Assembly (NCBI GenBank): GCA_014773175.1
Contig: VXCM01005054.1
Location: 20,443 to 84,442, forward strand
Length of the DNA stretch: 64,000 nt
Reading direction: 5' to 3'
DNA from: Lucifuga dentata
Lineage: Eukaryota; Chordata; Actinopteri; Ophidiiformes; Bythitidae
Part shown: positions 52,599 to 54,886 of the stretch, one piece after another
Numbering within the stretch: the stretch's first letter is position 1
How the letters are laid out: each line of letters begins with the position of its first letter
Translations under genes and position numbers: made by a program
The notes under the pieces: generated by a model
Databases searched by the model: none
The model's input: the letters and a program-made list of their open reading frames with translations, nothing else
Told to the model about the DNA's origin: nothing

Positions 52599-52754
52599 CA
52601 CATAAAACATTACTAGCAGACTCTTTGTCTATGAAATGACCCTGCTCACTTTAATTAAATTCAACTTACAATCCTGAGCATCAAGTTTAGGGAGAAATCC
52701 TGTGAACAGGATGCCCAGAAGAGCACACAGCGGTAACAGCCGATGCCTCCTCAT
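12233..52754 (-). CDS. col6a3: Collagen type VI alpha-3 chain, complete coding span (57 coding exons)
   Basis: This is the split coding region of the long chain of extracellular collagen VI, which co-assembles with alpha-1 and alpha-2 into beaded microfibrils. The domain order read from the exons is signal peptide, 22 N-terminal vWA modules, a Gly-X-Y helix of about 336 residues, two C-terminal vWA modules, a His/Lys-rich linker, fibronectin III, Kunitz, linker, Kunitz, and a 14-residue tail. The FN3 plus Kunitz tail identifies alpha-3 rather than alpha-4, alpha-5 or alpha-6. Every exon listed below is bounded by AG acceptors and GT donors, and the phases join in frame except at the N in coding exon 17. 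The N-terminus has about twice the vWA modules of human alpha-3 (10). Introns are short in the array (about 90-600 bases) and longer at both ends. Exon boundaries are my own reading; no transcript was available. Confidence 0.96.
12274..13080 (-). other. Last intron of col6a3
   Basis: Contains a long T tract with an assembly 'n' at 12667 (12650-12684). No other element recognised. Confidence 0.6.
13081..13272 (-). CDS. col6a3: col6a3 coding exon 56: second Kunitz domain (human C5 / endotrophin counterpart)
   Basis: This 192-base phase 1-1 exon encodes [20 protein letters not shown] and the rest of a six-cysteine Kunitz domain with [17 protein letters not shown]. It follows human C5 closely ([29 protein letters not shown]). 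The P1 position is alanine followed by lysine, where human has arginine and aspartate, so canonical trypsin-type inhibition is unlikely. In mammals this part is cleaved off as endotrophin. Confidence 0.95.
13320..13895. mobile_element. MITE with about 70-base terminal inverted repeats, in a col6a3 intron
   Basis: The left end GTTTGCATTAAAGGAGAACT and the inverted right end GTTTGCATTAAAGGAGAGCT continue as an inverted pair through TACACTTCAAATC and TTGGTCATGGGGA. The interior holds a CTTCATCAGA..CAGTCATCCAG stretch typical of another fish repeat, a poly(A) with an 'n' (13548), and a (GATAA)n run at 13748-13788. TTAA lies inside both ends. The copy at 59163-59263 is related. Confidence 0.72.
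13748..13788. repeat. (GATAA)n pentanucleotide microsatellite
   Basis: About eight perfect GATAA units inside the MITE. Confidence 0.9.
13896..14960 (-). other. Remainder of col6a3 intron between exons 55 and 56
   Basis: AT-rich, with no exon-like frame bounded by matching-phase splice sites. Nothing else recognised. Confidence 0.5.
14961..15020 (-). CDS. col6a3: col6a3 coding exon 55: Gln-rich linker between the Kunitz domains
   Basis: This 60-base phase 1-1 exon encodes [19 protein letters not shown]. Acceptor TTTCCACAG, donor GTGAGT. The phase fits both Kunitz exons, so it is likely a constitutive or cassette linker. No domain. Confidence 0.82.
15021..15734 (-). other. col6a3 intron between exons 54 and 55
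   Basis: AT-rich; I see nothing beyond ordinary intron sequence. Confidence 0.5.
15735..15920 (-). CDS. col6a3: col6a3 coding exon 54: first Kunitz domain
   Basis: This 186-base phase 1-1 exon encodes a complete Kunitz domain with six cysteines. They lie in DPCS, MPCK, GICT, YGGCGG, ALCL and KHCM, with the FWYGGCGGN core. The residue after the second cysteine (the P1 position of canonical inhibitors) is lysine, followed by aspartate. Human alpha-3 has only one Kunitz domain, and the second copy in this gene is the closer match to it. So this one is extra relative to human. Confidence 0.93.
16491..17045. mobile_element. hAT-type MITE in a col6a3 intron
   Basis: Ends are CAGTGCTTAATTTG and, inverted, CAGTGCTTAATTTG, a perfect 14-base terminal inverted repeat. 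It is flanked by 8-base target site duplications CAGATCTG (16483-16490) and CAGATATG (17046-17053), differing at one base. The interior is non-coding and includes a poly(A) run broken by an 'n' at 16709. Eight-base duplications and the CAG start are hAT hallmarks. Confidence 0.85.
17046..18025 (-). other. Remainder of col6a3 intron between exons 53 and 54
   Basis: A-run at 17174-17189 and T-run at 17437-17449. No exon-like segment with matching phase and splice sites was seen. Confidence 0.5.
18026..18100 (-). CDS. col6a3: col6a3 coding exon 53: linker between FN3 and first Kunitz domain
   Basis: This 75-base phase 1-1 exon encodes [20 protein letters not shown] and then DKPET. It is low-complexity, with one NQS glycosylation site. 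Acceptor CTTCCACAG and donor GTGAGT are both strong. No recognised domain. Confidence 0.82.
18101..19065 (-). other. col6a3 intron between exons 52 and 53
   Basis: Contains T tracts at 18717-18750 (with an 'n' at 18733) and 18917-18931. Recurrent TTCTAGAAA-like motifs occur between 18480 and 18880. No exon was recognised. Confidence 0.5.
19066..19326 (-). CDS. col6a3: col6a3 coding exon 52: fibronectin type III domain (human C4)
   Basis: This 261-base phase 1-1 exon encodes one FN3 domain of 87 residues. It has the typical [12 protein letters not shown] strand, YFEVVVSR, the [13 protein letters not shown] signature and a TYKG ending, which matches human ATYHG. NIT and NVS are possible N-glycosylation sites. 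Confidence 0.93.
19633..19688 (-). CDS. col6a3: col6a3 coding exon 51: His/Lys-rich linker
   Basis: This 56-base exon encodes [18 protein letters not shown]. It lies where mammals have the long Pro/Thr/Lys-rich C3 region. The short histidine-rich composition is unlike the mammalian linker. Acceptor TTTGTAG, donor GTAAGA; phase 2 in, 1 out, consistent with both neighbours. Confidence 0.85.
19783..19882 (-). CDS. col6a3: col6a3 coding exon 50: end of C2
   Basis: This 100-base exon encodes [20 protein letters not shown], then DQPLKNPF. It matches the human ENAFYLSPDI..C.WFQGDQP stretch after C2. Phase 1 in, 2 out. Confidence 0.9.
20005..20706 (-). CDS. col6a3: col6a3 coding exon 49: vWA module C2
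   Basis: This 702-base phase 1-1 exon starts [11 protein letters not shown] and has [15 protein letters not shown], a full DxSxS motif. It includes [33 protein letters not shown] and [13 protein letters not shown], the last two close to human C2 (CKGYFFVVLGIG, ASEPNDVFFK). It ends [13 protein letters not shown] is a possible glycosylation site. Confidence 0.94.
20845..20947 (-). CDS. col6a3: col6a3 coding exon 48: end of C1 and linker
   Basis: This 103-base exon encodes [19 protein letters not shown], then [15 protein letters not shown]. It has two possible N-glycosylation sites (NNT, NST) and ends with the CHVCL motif seen in human between C1 and C2. Phase 0 in, 1 out. Confidence 0.9.
21090..21583 (-). 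CDS. col6a3: col6a3 coding exon 47: vWA module C1, main exon
   Basis: This 494-base exon encodes [20 protein letters not shown], then [20 protein letters not shown] and [18 protein letters not shown]. These stretches are nearly the same in human C1. The module is well conserved, in contrast to the N-terminal array, fitting its known role in chain assembly. Phase is 1 in, 0 out. Confidence 0.95.
21696..21707 (-). CDS. col6a3: col6a3 coding exon 46: 12-base microexon
   Basis: Sense sequence CTTGCTGTTATG, between a TTTACCAG acceptor and a GTATGT donor. It completes PCCYG, matching the human CPCCYGP segment just before C1. It is phase 1-1, so skipping it would keep the frame but remove two cysteines. 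It is too short for gene finders and would be missed without the protein comparison. Confidence 0.88.
21850..21886 (-). CDS. col6a3: col6a3 coding exon 45: helix to C1 junction
   Basis: This 37-base exon encodes [12 protein letters not shown] plus one base. Human alpha-3 has QCALIQSIKDKC at the same place. It joins in phase 1 to the microexon that follows. Confidence 0.9.
22000..26634 (-). CDS. col6a3: col6a3 coding exons 27-44: Gly-X-Y triple helix
   Basis: Eighteen small phase 0 exons: 26581-26634, 26345-26416, 26231-26257, 26087-26131, 25808-25861, 25646-25708, 25297-25362, 25103-25156, 24955-24990, 24796-24858, 24459-24521, 24111-24173, 23748-23810, 23159-23209, 22786-22821, 22624-22686, 22348-22410 and 22000-22032. 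They total 969 bases. Many are 54 or 63 bases (9-base multiples, as in other fibril and type VI helices). With the junction exon the helix is about 336-338 residues, the same as human. A single helix cysteine (GFQGCPGQ) and two interruptions of the Gly-X-Y pattern (25297-25362 and 23159-23209) sit at the same places as in human. GIRGDP provides another RGD. Confidence 0.95.
26763..26855 (-). CDS. col6a3: col6a3 coding exon 26: cysteine-rich junction into the triple helix
   Basis: This 93-base exon reads [15 protein letters not shown] and then begins the collagen repeat with GTRGDRG. Human alpha-3 has the same [13 protein letters not shown] pattern. The cysteines are known to be used in disulfide bonding of chains and dimers. 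The RGD at the start of the helix is a potential integrin-binding site. Confidence 0.93.
26944..27089 (-). CDS. col6a3: col6a3 coding exon 25: end of vWA module A22 (N1)
   Basis: This 146-base exon encodes [20 protein letters not shown], then [14 protein letters not shown] and [10 protein letters not shown]. Human N1 has the same [15 protein letters not shown] and DLDYEL stretches. It ends in phase 0, directly before the helix junction exon. Confidence 0.93.
27190..27268 (-). CDS. col6a3: col6a3 coding exon 24: middle of vWA module A22 (N1)
   Basis: This 79-base exon encodes [19 protein letters not shown] and the following VEELRLS. It joins in phase 0 from the previous exon and leaves phase 1. 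The TDG motif keeps the MIDAS aspartate, although the DxSxS part (DVSAQ) is imperfect. Confidence 0.9.
27351..27685 (-). CDS. col6a3: col6a3 coding exon 23: first part of vWA module A22 (human N1)
   Basis: This 335-base exon starts [13 protein letters not shown], like human N1, which begins with a cysteine and a GFD motif. It includes [20 protein letters not shown] and ends at VVK. The donor used is GTGGGT directly after AAA; a nearby GGTAAAC donor would shift the frame. Phase is 1 in, 0 out. N1 is the only N module split over several exons, as in human. Confidence 0.9.
27795..28403 (-). CDS. col6a3: col6a3 coding exon 22: vWA module A21 (human N2 counterpart)
   Basis: This 609-base phase 1-1 exon starts [20 protein letters not shown]. 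It carries [15 protein letters not shown] and ends [16 protein letters not shown], which closely follows the human N2 ending QELSELSEQVLETL. A cysteine lies in the linker (GKLCVSVQD). The 5' edge of the exon is repeated at 28444-28470 beyond the 'n' at 28443, with an offset of 66 bases. This looks like unmerged contig ends, not a second acceptor. Confidence 0.92.
28378..28508. repeat. 66-base direct duplication around a single N (assembly artefact)
   Basis: CAGCCCGTTTTGCCTGAGGC and what follows occurs twice, from 28378 and again from 28444, separated by the 'n' at 28443. It includes the 5' edge of coding exon 22. Confidence 0.85.
28629..29228 (-). CDS. col6a3: col6a3 coding exon 21: vWA module A20 (human N3 counterpart)
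   Basis: This 600-base phase 1-1 exon starts [19 protein letters not shown], with [17 protein letters not shown] and [15 protein letters not shown]. The HIRDF segment and position next to N2 point to N3. The usual GSR loop is replaced by [10 protein letters not shown]. Confidence 0.9.
29482..30108 (-). CDS. col6a3: col6a3 coding exon 20: vWA module A19 (human N4 counterpart)
   Basis: This 627-base phase 1-1 exon encodes a vWA module with [46 protein letters not shown] and a linker with [25 protein letters not shown] in human N4 is nearly the same. The first metal motif is DGTTA, so MIDAS is lost. The donor follows ACA-A. Confidence 0.9.
30295..30906 (-). CDS. col6a3: col6a3 coding exon 19: vWA module A18 (human N5 counterpart)
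   Basis: This 612-base phase 1-1 exon starts [19 protein letters not shown] and ends [17 protein letters not shown]. Its end has the same pattern as the human N5 linker (acidic residues, then R/LQPV), so I take this as the true N5 counterpart. It lacks the LRHKGG signature of the array ([12 protein letters not shown] instead). Confidence 0.88.
30982..32367. mobile_element. hAT-type non-autonomous element in the col6a3 intron between A17 and A18
   Basis: The left end CAGTAGTGGGCCGT and the right end, inverted, CAGTGGTGGGCCGT differ at one base. Flanking 8-base duplications are TTTTTTAC (30974-30981) and CTTTTTAC (32368-32375). Length is 1386 bases. There is no transposase frame; 31385-31555 holds degenerate repeats of a GATTTGTGTTTG / TATGTAGAAAA unit. 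Confidence 0.8.
32376..34162 (-). other. Remainder of the col6a3 intron between A17 and A18
   Basis: AT-rich, with an (AC)n run at 32659-32679 and a 27-base A-run near 33078. No vWA-like remnant was seen in the frames. This intron marks the boundary between the surplus array and the ancestral N5-N1 block. Confidence 0.5.
34163..34768 (-). CDS. col6a3: col6a3 coding exon 18: vWA module A17 (array module, type B)
   Basis: This 606-base phase 1-1 exon starts [20 protein letters not shown], contains [17 protein letters not shown] and [10 protein letters not shown], and ends ESPTVQG. It is very similar to module A14 and to the first half of A16. It is the last member of the surplus array; a 3.3 kb intron carrying a hAT element separates it from the N5 counterpart. 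Confidence 0.92.
34770..35679. repeat. Tandem duplicate: two homologous introns flanking coding exon 17
   Basis: The intron at 34769-35069 and the intron at 35447-35679 align along their whole length, with a modest number of substitutions. Both share ATTCAGCTGCATGCATCAAA and CACTGCCTGAT. The acceptor-proximal part of the intron at 37207-37250 is related too. The first copy also carries a 66-base N-flanked artefact (n at 34842, offset 67). Confidence 0.85.
35070..35446 (-). CDS. col6a3: col6a3 coding exon 17: vWA module A16, broken or chimeric at an N
   Basis: There is a good acceptor after 35446 and a good donor at 35070, but only 376 called bases lie between them, with an 'n' at 35228. The first 218 bases match the start of the type-B modules ([20 protein letters not shown]). 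The last 158 match the end of type A (PMTPTVTG) and are out of frame with the first part. Either one exon has lost about 225 bases at a gap, or two exons (B then A) have been collapsed with about 1 kb missing. It should not be called a pseudoexon on this evidence. Confidence 0.75.
35680..36282 (-). CDS. col6a3: col6a3 coding exon 16: vWA module A15 (array module, type A)
   Basis: This 603-base phase 1-1 exon starts [20 protein letters not shown], contains [17 protein letters not shown] and [10 protein letters not shown], and ends PMTPTVTG. I call it type A of the alternating A/B pair in the young part of the array. Its last 158 bases are nearly repeated at 35070-35227. Confidence 0.9.
36539..37206 (-). 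CDS. col6a3: col6a3 coding exon 15: vWA module A14, interrupted by an assembly duplication
   Basis: This phase 1-1 vWA exon spans 668 bases as written. A 67-base stretch is repeated directly on either side of the 'n' at 36884, with an offset of 68 bases. Without the repeat the exon is 600 bases and in frame like its neighbours, so the break looks artificial. It is a type-B module of the young duplication: start [19 protein letters not shown], end ESPTVQG. It contains [17 protein letters not shown] and [10 protein letters not shown]. Confidence 0.88.
36817..36951. repeat. 67-base direct duplication around a single N (assembly artefact) inside coding exon 15
   Basis: CGCCTGCTTCCGGCAGAGGC and the following bases are repeated from 36885. 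Without it the exon is exactly 600 bases, like its neighbours. Confidence 0.88.
37635..38219 (-). CDS. col6a3: col6a3 coding exon 14: vWA module A13 (array module)
   Basis: This 585-base phase 1-1 exon starts [19 protein letters not shown] and contains [27 protein letters not shown] and [10 protein letters not shown]. The NTG threonine has become YIG and the GVPQ motif has become GAKQ. The C-terminus ([12 protein letters not shown]) resembles the linker of human N5. Confidence 0.9.
38417..39019 (-). CDS. col6a3: col6a3 coding exon 13: vWA module A12 (array module)
   Basis: This 603-base phase 1-1 exon contains [44 protein letters not shown] and [10 protein letters not shown]. It is one of the more diverged members of the array. 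It has a potential N-glycosylation site (NNT) in the loop before the last helix. Confidence 0.9.
39202..39777 (-). CDS. col6a3: col6a3 coding exon 12: vWA module A11 (array module, shortened loop)
   Basis: This 576-base phase 1-1 exon starts [17 protein letters not shown] and contains [18 protein letters not shown]. It is the shortest intact module. The loop that reads GSRxxEGVPQ elsewhere is cut to GGRHVPQ, a small in-frame loss. The vWA core before and after the loop is intact. Confidence 0.9.
39912..39953. repeat. (CT)n microsatellite in intron between A10 and A11
   Basis: Perfect CT run on the plus strand, about 21 units; GA on the gene strand. Confidence 0.92.
40027..40617 (-). CDS. col6a3: col6a3 coding exon 11: vWA module A10 (array module)
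   Basis: This 591-base phase 1-1 exon starts [17 protein letters not shown] and contains [28 protein letters not shown] and [10 protein letters not shown]. The usual MIDAS threonine position (NTG) is replaced by NIG, a further sign that the metal site is not maintained. Confidence 0.9.
40718..41320 (-). CDS. col6a3: col6a3 coding exon 10: vWA module A9 (array module; two possible acceptors)
   Basis: This phase 1-1 exon encodes a vWA module with [41 protein letters not shown] and [10 protein letters not shown]. The 5' end is ambiguous. CAAAG before 41320 and TGCAG before 41311 are both in frame, giving 603 or 594 bases and adding or omitting three residues. The second acceptor is the better consensus; the first is nearer the pyrimidine tract. 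Confidence 0.88.
41396..41446. repeat. (GA)n microsatellite directly at the A8 donor
   Basis: About 25 GA units with one AA interruption. On the gene strand it is a (CT)n tract beginning within six bases of the exon 9 donor. Confidence 0.92.
41452..42048 (-). CDS. col6a3: col6a3 coding exon 9: vWA module A8 (array module)
   Basis: This 597-base phase 1-1 exon starts [18 protein letters not shown] and contains [18 protein letters not shown] and [10 protein letters not shown]. The donor (GGTAAGC) runs directly into a long pyrimidine (CT)n tract on the sense strand. That is unusual for this gene and could influence splicing of this in-frame exon. Confidence 0.9.
42049..42639 (-). other. col6a3 intron between A7 and A8
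   Basis: 591 bases of ordinary AT-rich intron. An open frame at 42346-42537 (+) has no recognisable domain. Confidence 0.5.
42640..43230 (-). CDS. col6a3: col6a3 coding exon 8: vWA module A7 (array module)
   Basis: This 591-base phase 1-1 exon starts [19 protein letters not shown] and contains [26 protein letters not shown] and [10 protein letters not shown]. It encodes a complete vWA fold with a non-canonical metal site, and belongs to the N5-like array by its shared LRHKGG and NTGAALQ segments. Confidence 0.9.
43231..43664 (-). other. col6a3 intron between A6 and A7
   Basis: 434 bases; nothing recognised. Confidence 0.5.
43665..44270 (-). CDS. col6a3: col6a3 coding exon 7: vWA module A6 (array module)
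   Basis: This 606-base phase 1-1 exon begins [19 protein letters not shown]. It has the array hallmarks [24 protein letters not shown] and a modified [10 protein letters not shown] where others have LSGGRS. The MIDAS motif is degenerate. This is the first module of the run that has no one-to-one counterpart among the ten human N modules. Confidence 0.9.
44395..44985 (-). CDS. col6a3: col6a3 coding exon 6: vWA module A5 (N6 position, N5-like)
   Basis: This 591-base phase 1-1 exon starts [17 protein letters not shown] and contains [14 protein letters not shown] and [10 protein letters not shown]. It lies where N6 would be. In sequence it already resembles the N5-type modules of the array that follows, so orthology to human N6 is inferred from position only. 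The first 40 residues precede any internal methionine. Confidence 0.9.
45078..45707 (-). CDS. col6a3: col6a3 coding exon 5: vWA module A4 (human N7 counterpart)
   Basis: This 630-base phase 1-1 exon carries [18 protein letters not shown] and [12 protein letters not shown], closely matching the TNFPYVRDF and GGSGLNTG stretches of human N7. The MIDAS motif is degenerate (DGSDY). The C-terminal linker ([14 protein letters not shown]) is acidic and threonine-rich. Confidence 0.92.
45894..46117. repeat. Compound microsatellites in intron between A3 and A4
   Basis: (CT)n-(GTCT)n-(CT)n-(AT)n at 45894-45958 and (AT/GATA)n-(AC)n at 46050-46117. Confidence 0.92.
46332..46925 (-). CDS. col6a3: col6a3 coding exon 4: vWA module A3 (human N8 position)
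   Basis: This 594-base phase 1-1 exon encodes a vWA fold starting [14 protein letters not shown] and containing [13 protein letters not shown] and [11 protein letters not shown]. The MIDAS serine is replaced (DSTMG). By order and by the RDII and ALDFVR stretches it sits at the N8 position. The next module clearly matches N7, which supports the assignment. Confidence 0.9.
46926..47952 (-). other. col6a3 intron between A2 and A3
   Basis: About 1 kb of AT-rich intron with no recognised element. Confidence 0.5.
47953..48552 (-). CDS. col6a3: col6a3 coding exon 3: vWA module A2 (human N9 counterpart)
   Basis: This 600-base phase 1-1 exon begins [16 protein letters not shown], very like the start of human N9, which also has an AQDSAD segment and an ISAGPS stretch ([10 protein letters not shown] here). 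The MIDAS motif is degenerate (DGSKN). The acceptor is preceded by a CT-rich tract at 48554-48570. Confidence 0.93.
48553..50929 (-). other. col6a3 intron between A1 and A2
   Basis: Largest intron between vWA exons outside the hAT-bearing one. Apart from the retroposon tail at 50200-50450 I see only AT-rich sequence. Confidence 0.5.
50200..50450 (+). mobile_element. 3' tail of a non-LTR retroposon
   Basis: GCCTGTAAAGCCCTTTGAGA followed by TATTGGGCAATAATAAACTT and a GACTGACTTGAA tail is the usual 3' end of a widespread fish LINE group. No reverse transcriptase motif is left in the window copy. Confidence 0.55.
50930..51559 (-). CDS. col6a3: col6a3 coding exon 2: vWA module A1 (human N10 counterpart)
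   Basis: This 630-base phase 1-1 exon encodes the most N-terminal vWA module. It is the only N-terminal module with a complete-looking metal-binding (MIDAS) set: DSSWS, a threonine in GGTRTGLG, and aspartate in LTDGRS. Human N10 also starts VDSSW, so I assign it as the N10 counterpart. It also carries the conserved GSRAGEGV segment. N10 is alternatively spliced in mammals; the symmetric phases here would allow that too. Confidence 0.93.
51976..52488. mobile_element. Tc1/mariner-type MITE in the first coding intron
   Basis: Ends are CAGTACGGTCCAAAAGTGTG and, inverted, CACAGTAGGGTCCAAAAGTC, each followed by TGAGACCAC or GAGACCAC, with TA at both borders (51974-51975, 52489-52490). The interior is non-coding. 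Two 'n' (52094, 52326) are flanked by direct repeats of assembly type, so the true element is shorter. Confidence 0.78.
52489..52600. repeat. (TA)n with N-flanked duplication
   Basis: ATACATATATATATATATAT occurs on both sides of the 'n' at 52543 together with flanking ACCCTACTGTGTATATA. Confidence 0.85.
52670..52754 (-). CDS. col6a3: col6a3 coding exon 1: signal peptide
   Basis: This exon encodes 28 residues starting [14 protein letters not shown], a basic N-region followed by a hydrophobic core, typical of a secretory signal peptide, ending near LDAQD. The donor after GAT-T is GTAAGT and leaves phase 1, which joins in frame to the first vWA exon. A TTTCACAG acceptor just upstream (after 52784) means the 5' UTR continues in at least one earlier non-coding exon. 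This ATG is the only in-frame start followed by a signal sequence. Confidence 0.9.
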
Positions 52755-52784
52755 CTTCTGTCACCAAAGCAACGAAGAGGAAGC
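52755..52784 (-). other. col6a3: col6a3 5' UTR part of coding exon 1
   Basis: About 30 bases of leader lie between an acceptor (GGTTTCACAG) and the ATG. This implies an upstream non-coding exon. Confidence 0.6.
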
Positions 52785-53509
52785 CTGTGAAACCATAAAC
52801 AAAATATTGTCAATGTGTCAGTTGAGTTAATGTTCAGGTTAAAAATGTTGTACAATGATGTGCCTAAACATAAAAATCCAACTTTCAGGTCTTGAACACG
52901 CATACTTCAGATTTAGACACCTAAAACAGACACTTCTAATTGACCAAAAAGCAACGGAAAAATTTCTTATTTTTGCCTTTCTTTTATAATTTCCTTGTAA
53001 CCAGAAAATGTTCCAATGTCTCAACGTGTGTCTGTGTGCATTTCGCATAATCTTGGTCCAGTACAAACTGTTTCCACTTTTAAATAACACTTTTATACTG
53101 CTTGTATTTTGGGAGTGTTCTCATAAAACTTTCTATTCTTGGGATATCCCATTGGAAATATTTCTACCTTCACTGTCAGTTATTAGTATTGTTATAGTGC
53201 TTCTACACTCAATTAGTACATGCTTTATGAGCCAAGACTACTAAATTTAATCTTAAACACTCAACAGAAGAGAAAAATATACTTCCTGCCAGCCTGAACT
53301 ATTTGGAAGAAGTCATAGTGTCACTGAATTTAGCCAAGCCTATAACATCATTTTTCATTAACTGCATTATCATCATGGAAAGGCAAGCTTGTGCCTCCTG
53401 GTCAAACTTCGACACAGCCACAGCGTTTGGCACTGCATCTGCCAAAGAGGCTGATGTTTATTGTGTCTGCACTGCGATACAGCTTTCCACCATTTGTAAT
53501 GATGATCAT

Positions 53510-53850
53510 AATGAGGTAACCCAAGAACCTGATGGTTCAGAACTATGGAAGTCTACTGTTGCTCTGGCCTTTTTGTTAAAGTGGCTAGATGGAGGCCACT
53601 CCTCAGGTGAAGCCAGAAGGCACCCAAAAGAAGCTAAGGTCATGAGAAACAATAGTCTATGGTCTGATGAAAATCTGATGAAATCAATATTGAGCTCTCT
53701 GGATGACACTTCCCATCCATTCTGACACAGCTTGATTGATTCTGCAGAGAAAAATAGCAGAAGATCCCCAAATCCAGGTGTGCCAAGCTTGTAGCGTCAC
53801 ACCGAAGAAGACTGGAGGCTGTATTTGCTGCTAAGGGGTTTTGGGTTGTC
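53510..53850 (+). mobile_element. Degenerate Tc1-like DNA transposon remnant
   Basis: Stretches such as GTGGCTAGATGGAGGCCACT, GTCATGAGAAACAATAGTCT, ATGGTCTGATGAAAATCTGA and AAATCCAGGTGTGCCAAGCT are in the order found in fish Tc1 transposase genes. The copy has internal deletions: it jumps from the WSDE region to the C-terminus. The 140-codon open frame at 53303-53725 runs through it by chance. Confidence 0.8.
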
Positions 53851-54822
53851 AGTATGGAGTATTGTGTTTAGGAGGAAAACACATTTTAAATAACTTCAGA
53901 GTATGACTGTGACACATCCAAATAAGAAAAACTGAGGTCTGAATTCTTTCTTAATGCACACATCTGTGTAAGTGAGGGAGCTACAGCATGCGATTATGAT
54001 AACAGTAGCAGACCTAAGGTAATGATGAAAACCACCTGTTAAAACTACCAGCCAATGTGAATTAGTAACTAACTGTGCCTGGCAAGAACTGAATTTTCCA
54101 ACTCAGAAAGTCATGTGCTTAAACGGGGACGGGGCGTTGGAAAGTCCAGTTTCACAAGGTATACTGTATGTTATTTTTTCAGTCAGTTTTTCCCCATTGT
54201 GATCTTAAGTCCTGTCCAAGGAAATGAAAGAAGGGTCACGCATGGCTCAACAGTGATTTTATAAACTTAGTTCATGGAGAATGTGTGTGTATGTGTGTGT
54301 GTGTGTGTGCACGTGTGAAAAGAGAAAGAACATGCACTTCATCAATTAAGGCTTTAGCATATTGCACAATAAACACTCCAAATTATTAACTTGAGAATAT
54401 CATTACCCTGATTTTATGCGATCTCTGCAAACACGTGTTGTTTACACAGTTGTTACGTATACAATCACATCTTATGTTATTTATTTTAATGCTTGAACTA
54501 TATGTAAAATTGGTGAACACACACACACTCACACACAGGTGCATCCAGTCAGAGTGGTGCGAAAACGACTGCACAATTAGGCTATATGGCTAATCTTAAC
54601 CTAATGCCCACCAATACAGCGTAAAACCAAAAAAAAAAGGATAGAAAGTACAAAAGTACAAACATCCATAACTGATTAAACTGTAGAACACCCAGAAGGA
54701 ATCACTGGTGCAGACTCATTTGGAAAAACAAAAACACAGCTCTGACTTGAGGACATTAATTGCCACTCAAATTAACCCAAATGTCTGAAGTAGAACTGGC
54801 AGCCTCACCACTCAGCAAGACA

Positions 54823-54886
54823 GAAATTAAAAAAAAAAAAAAAAAAAAANAAAAAAAAAAAAAAAAAAACAACAAAAAAAAAACAG
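54823..54886. repeat. Poly(A) tract with assembly N
   Basis: A-run on both sides of the 'n' at 54850. Confidence 0.9.

Noticed and set aside
12233..52754. Alternative identity as col6a4, col6a5 or col6a6
   Set aside because: Those chains have seven N-terminal vWA modules and no FN3-Kunitz tail; the helix junctions, C1, C2, FN3 and C5 Kunitz match alpha-3.
53303..53725. 140-codon open frame that could be taken for a gene upstream of col6a3
   Set aside because: It overlaps a degenerate Tc1 remnant and its frame is not that of a transposase.
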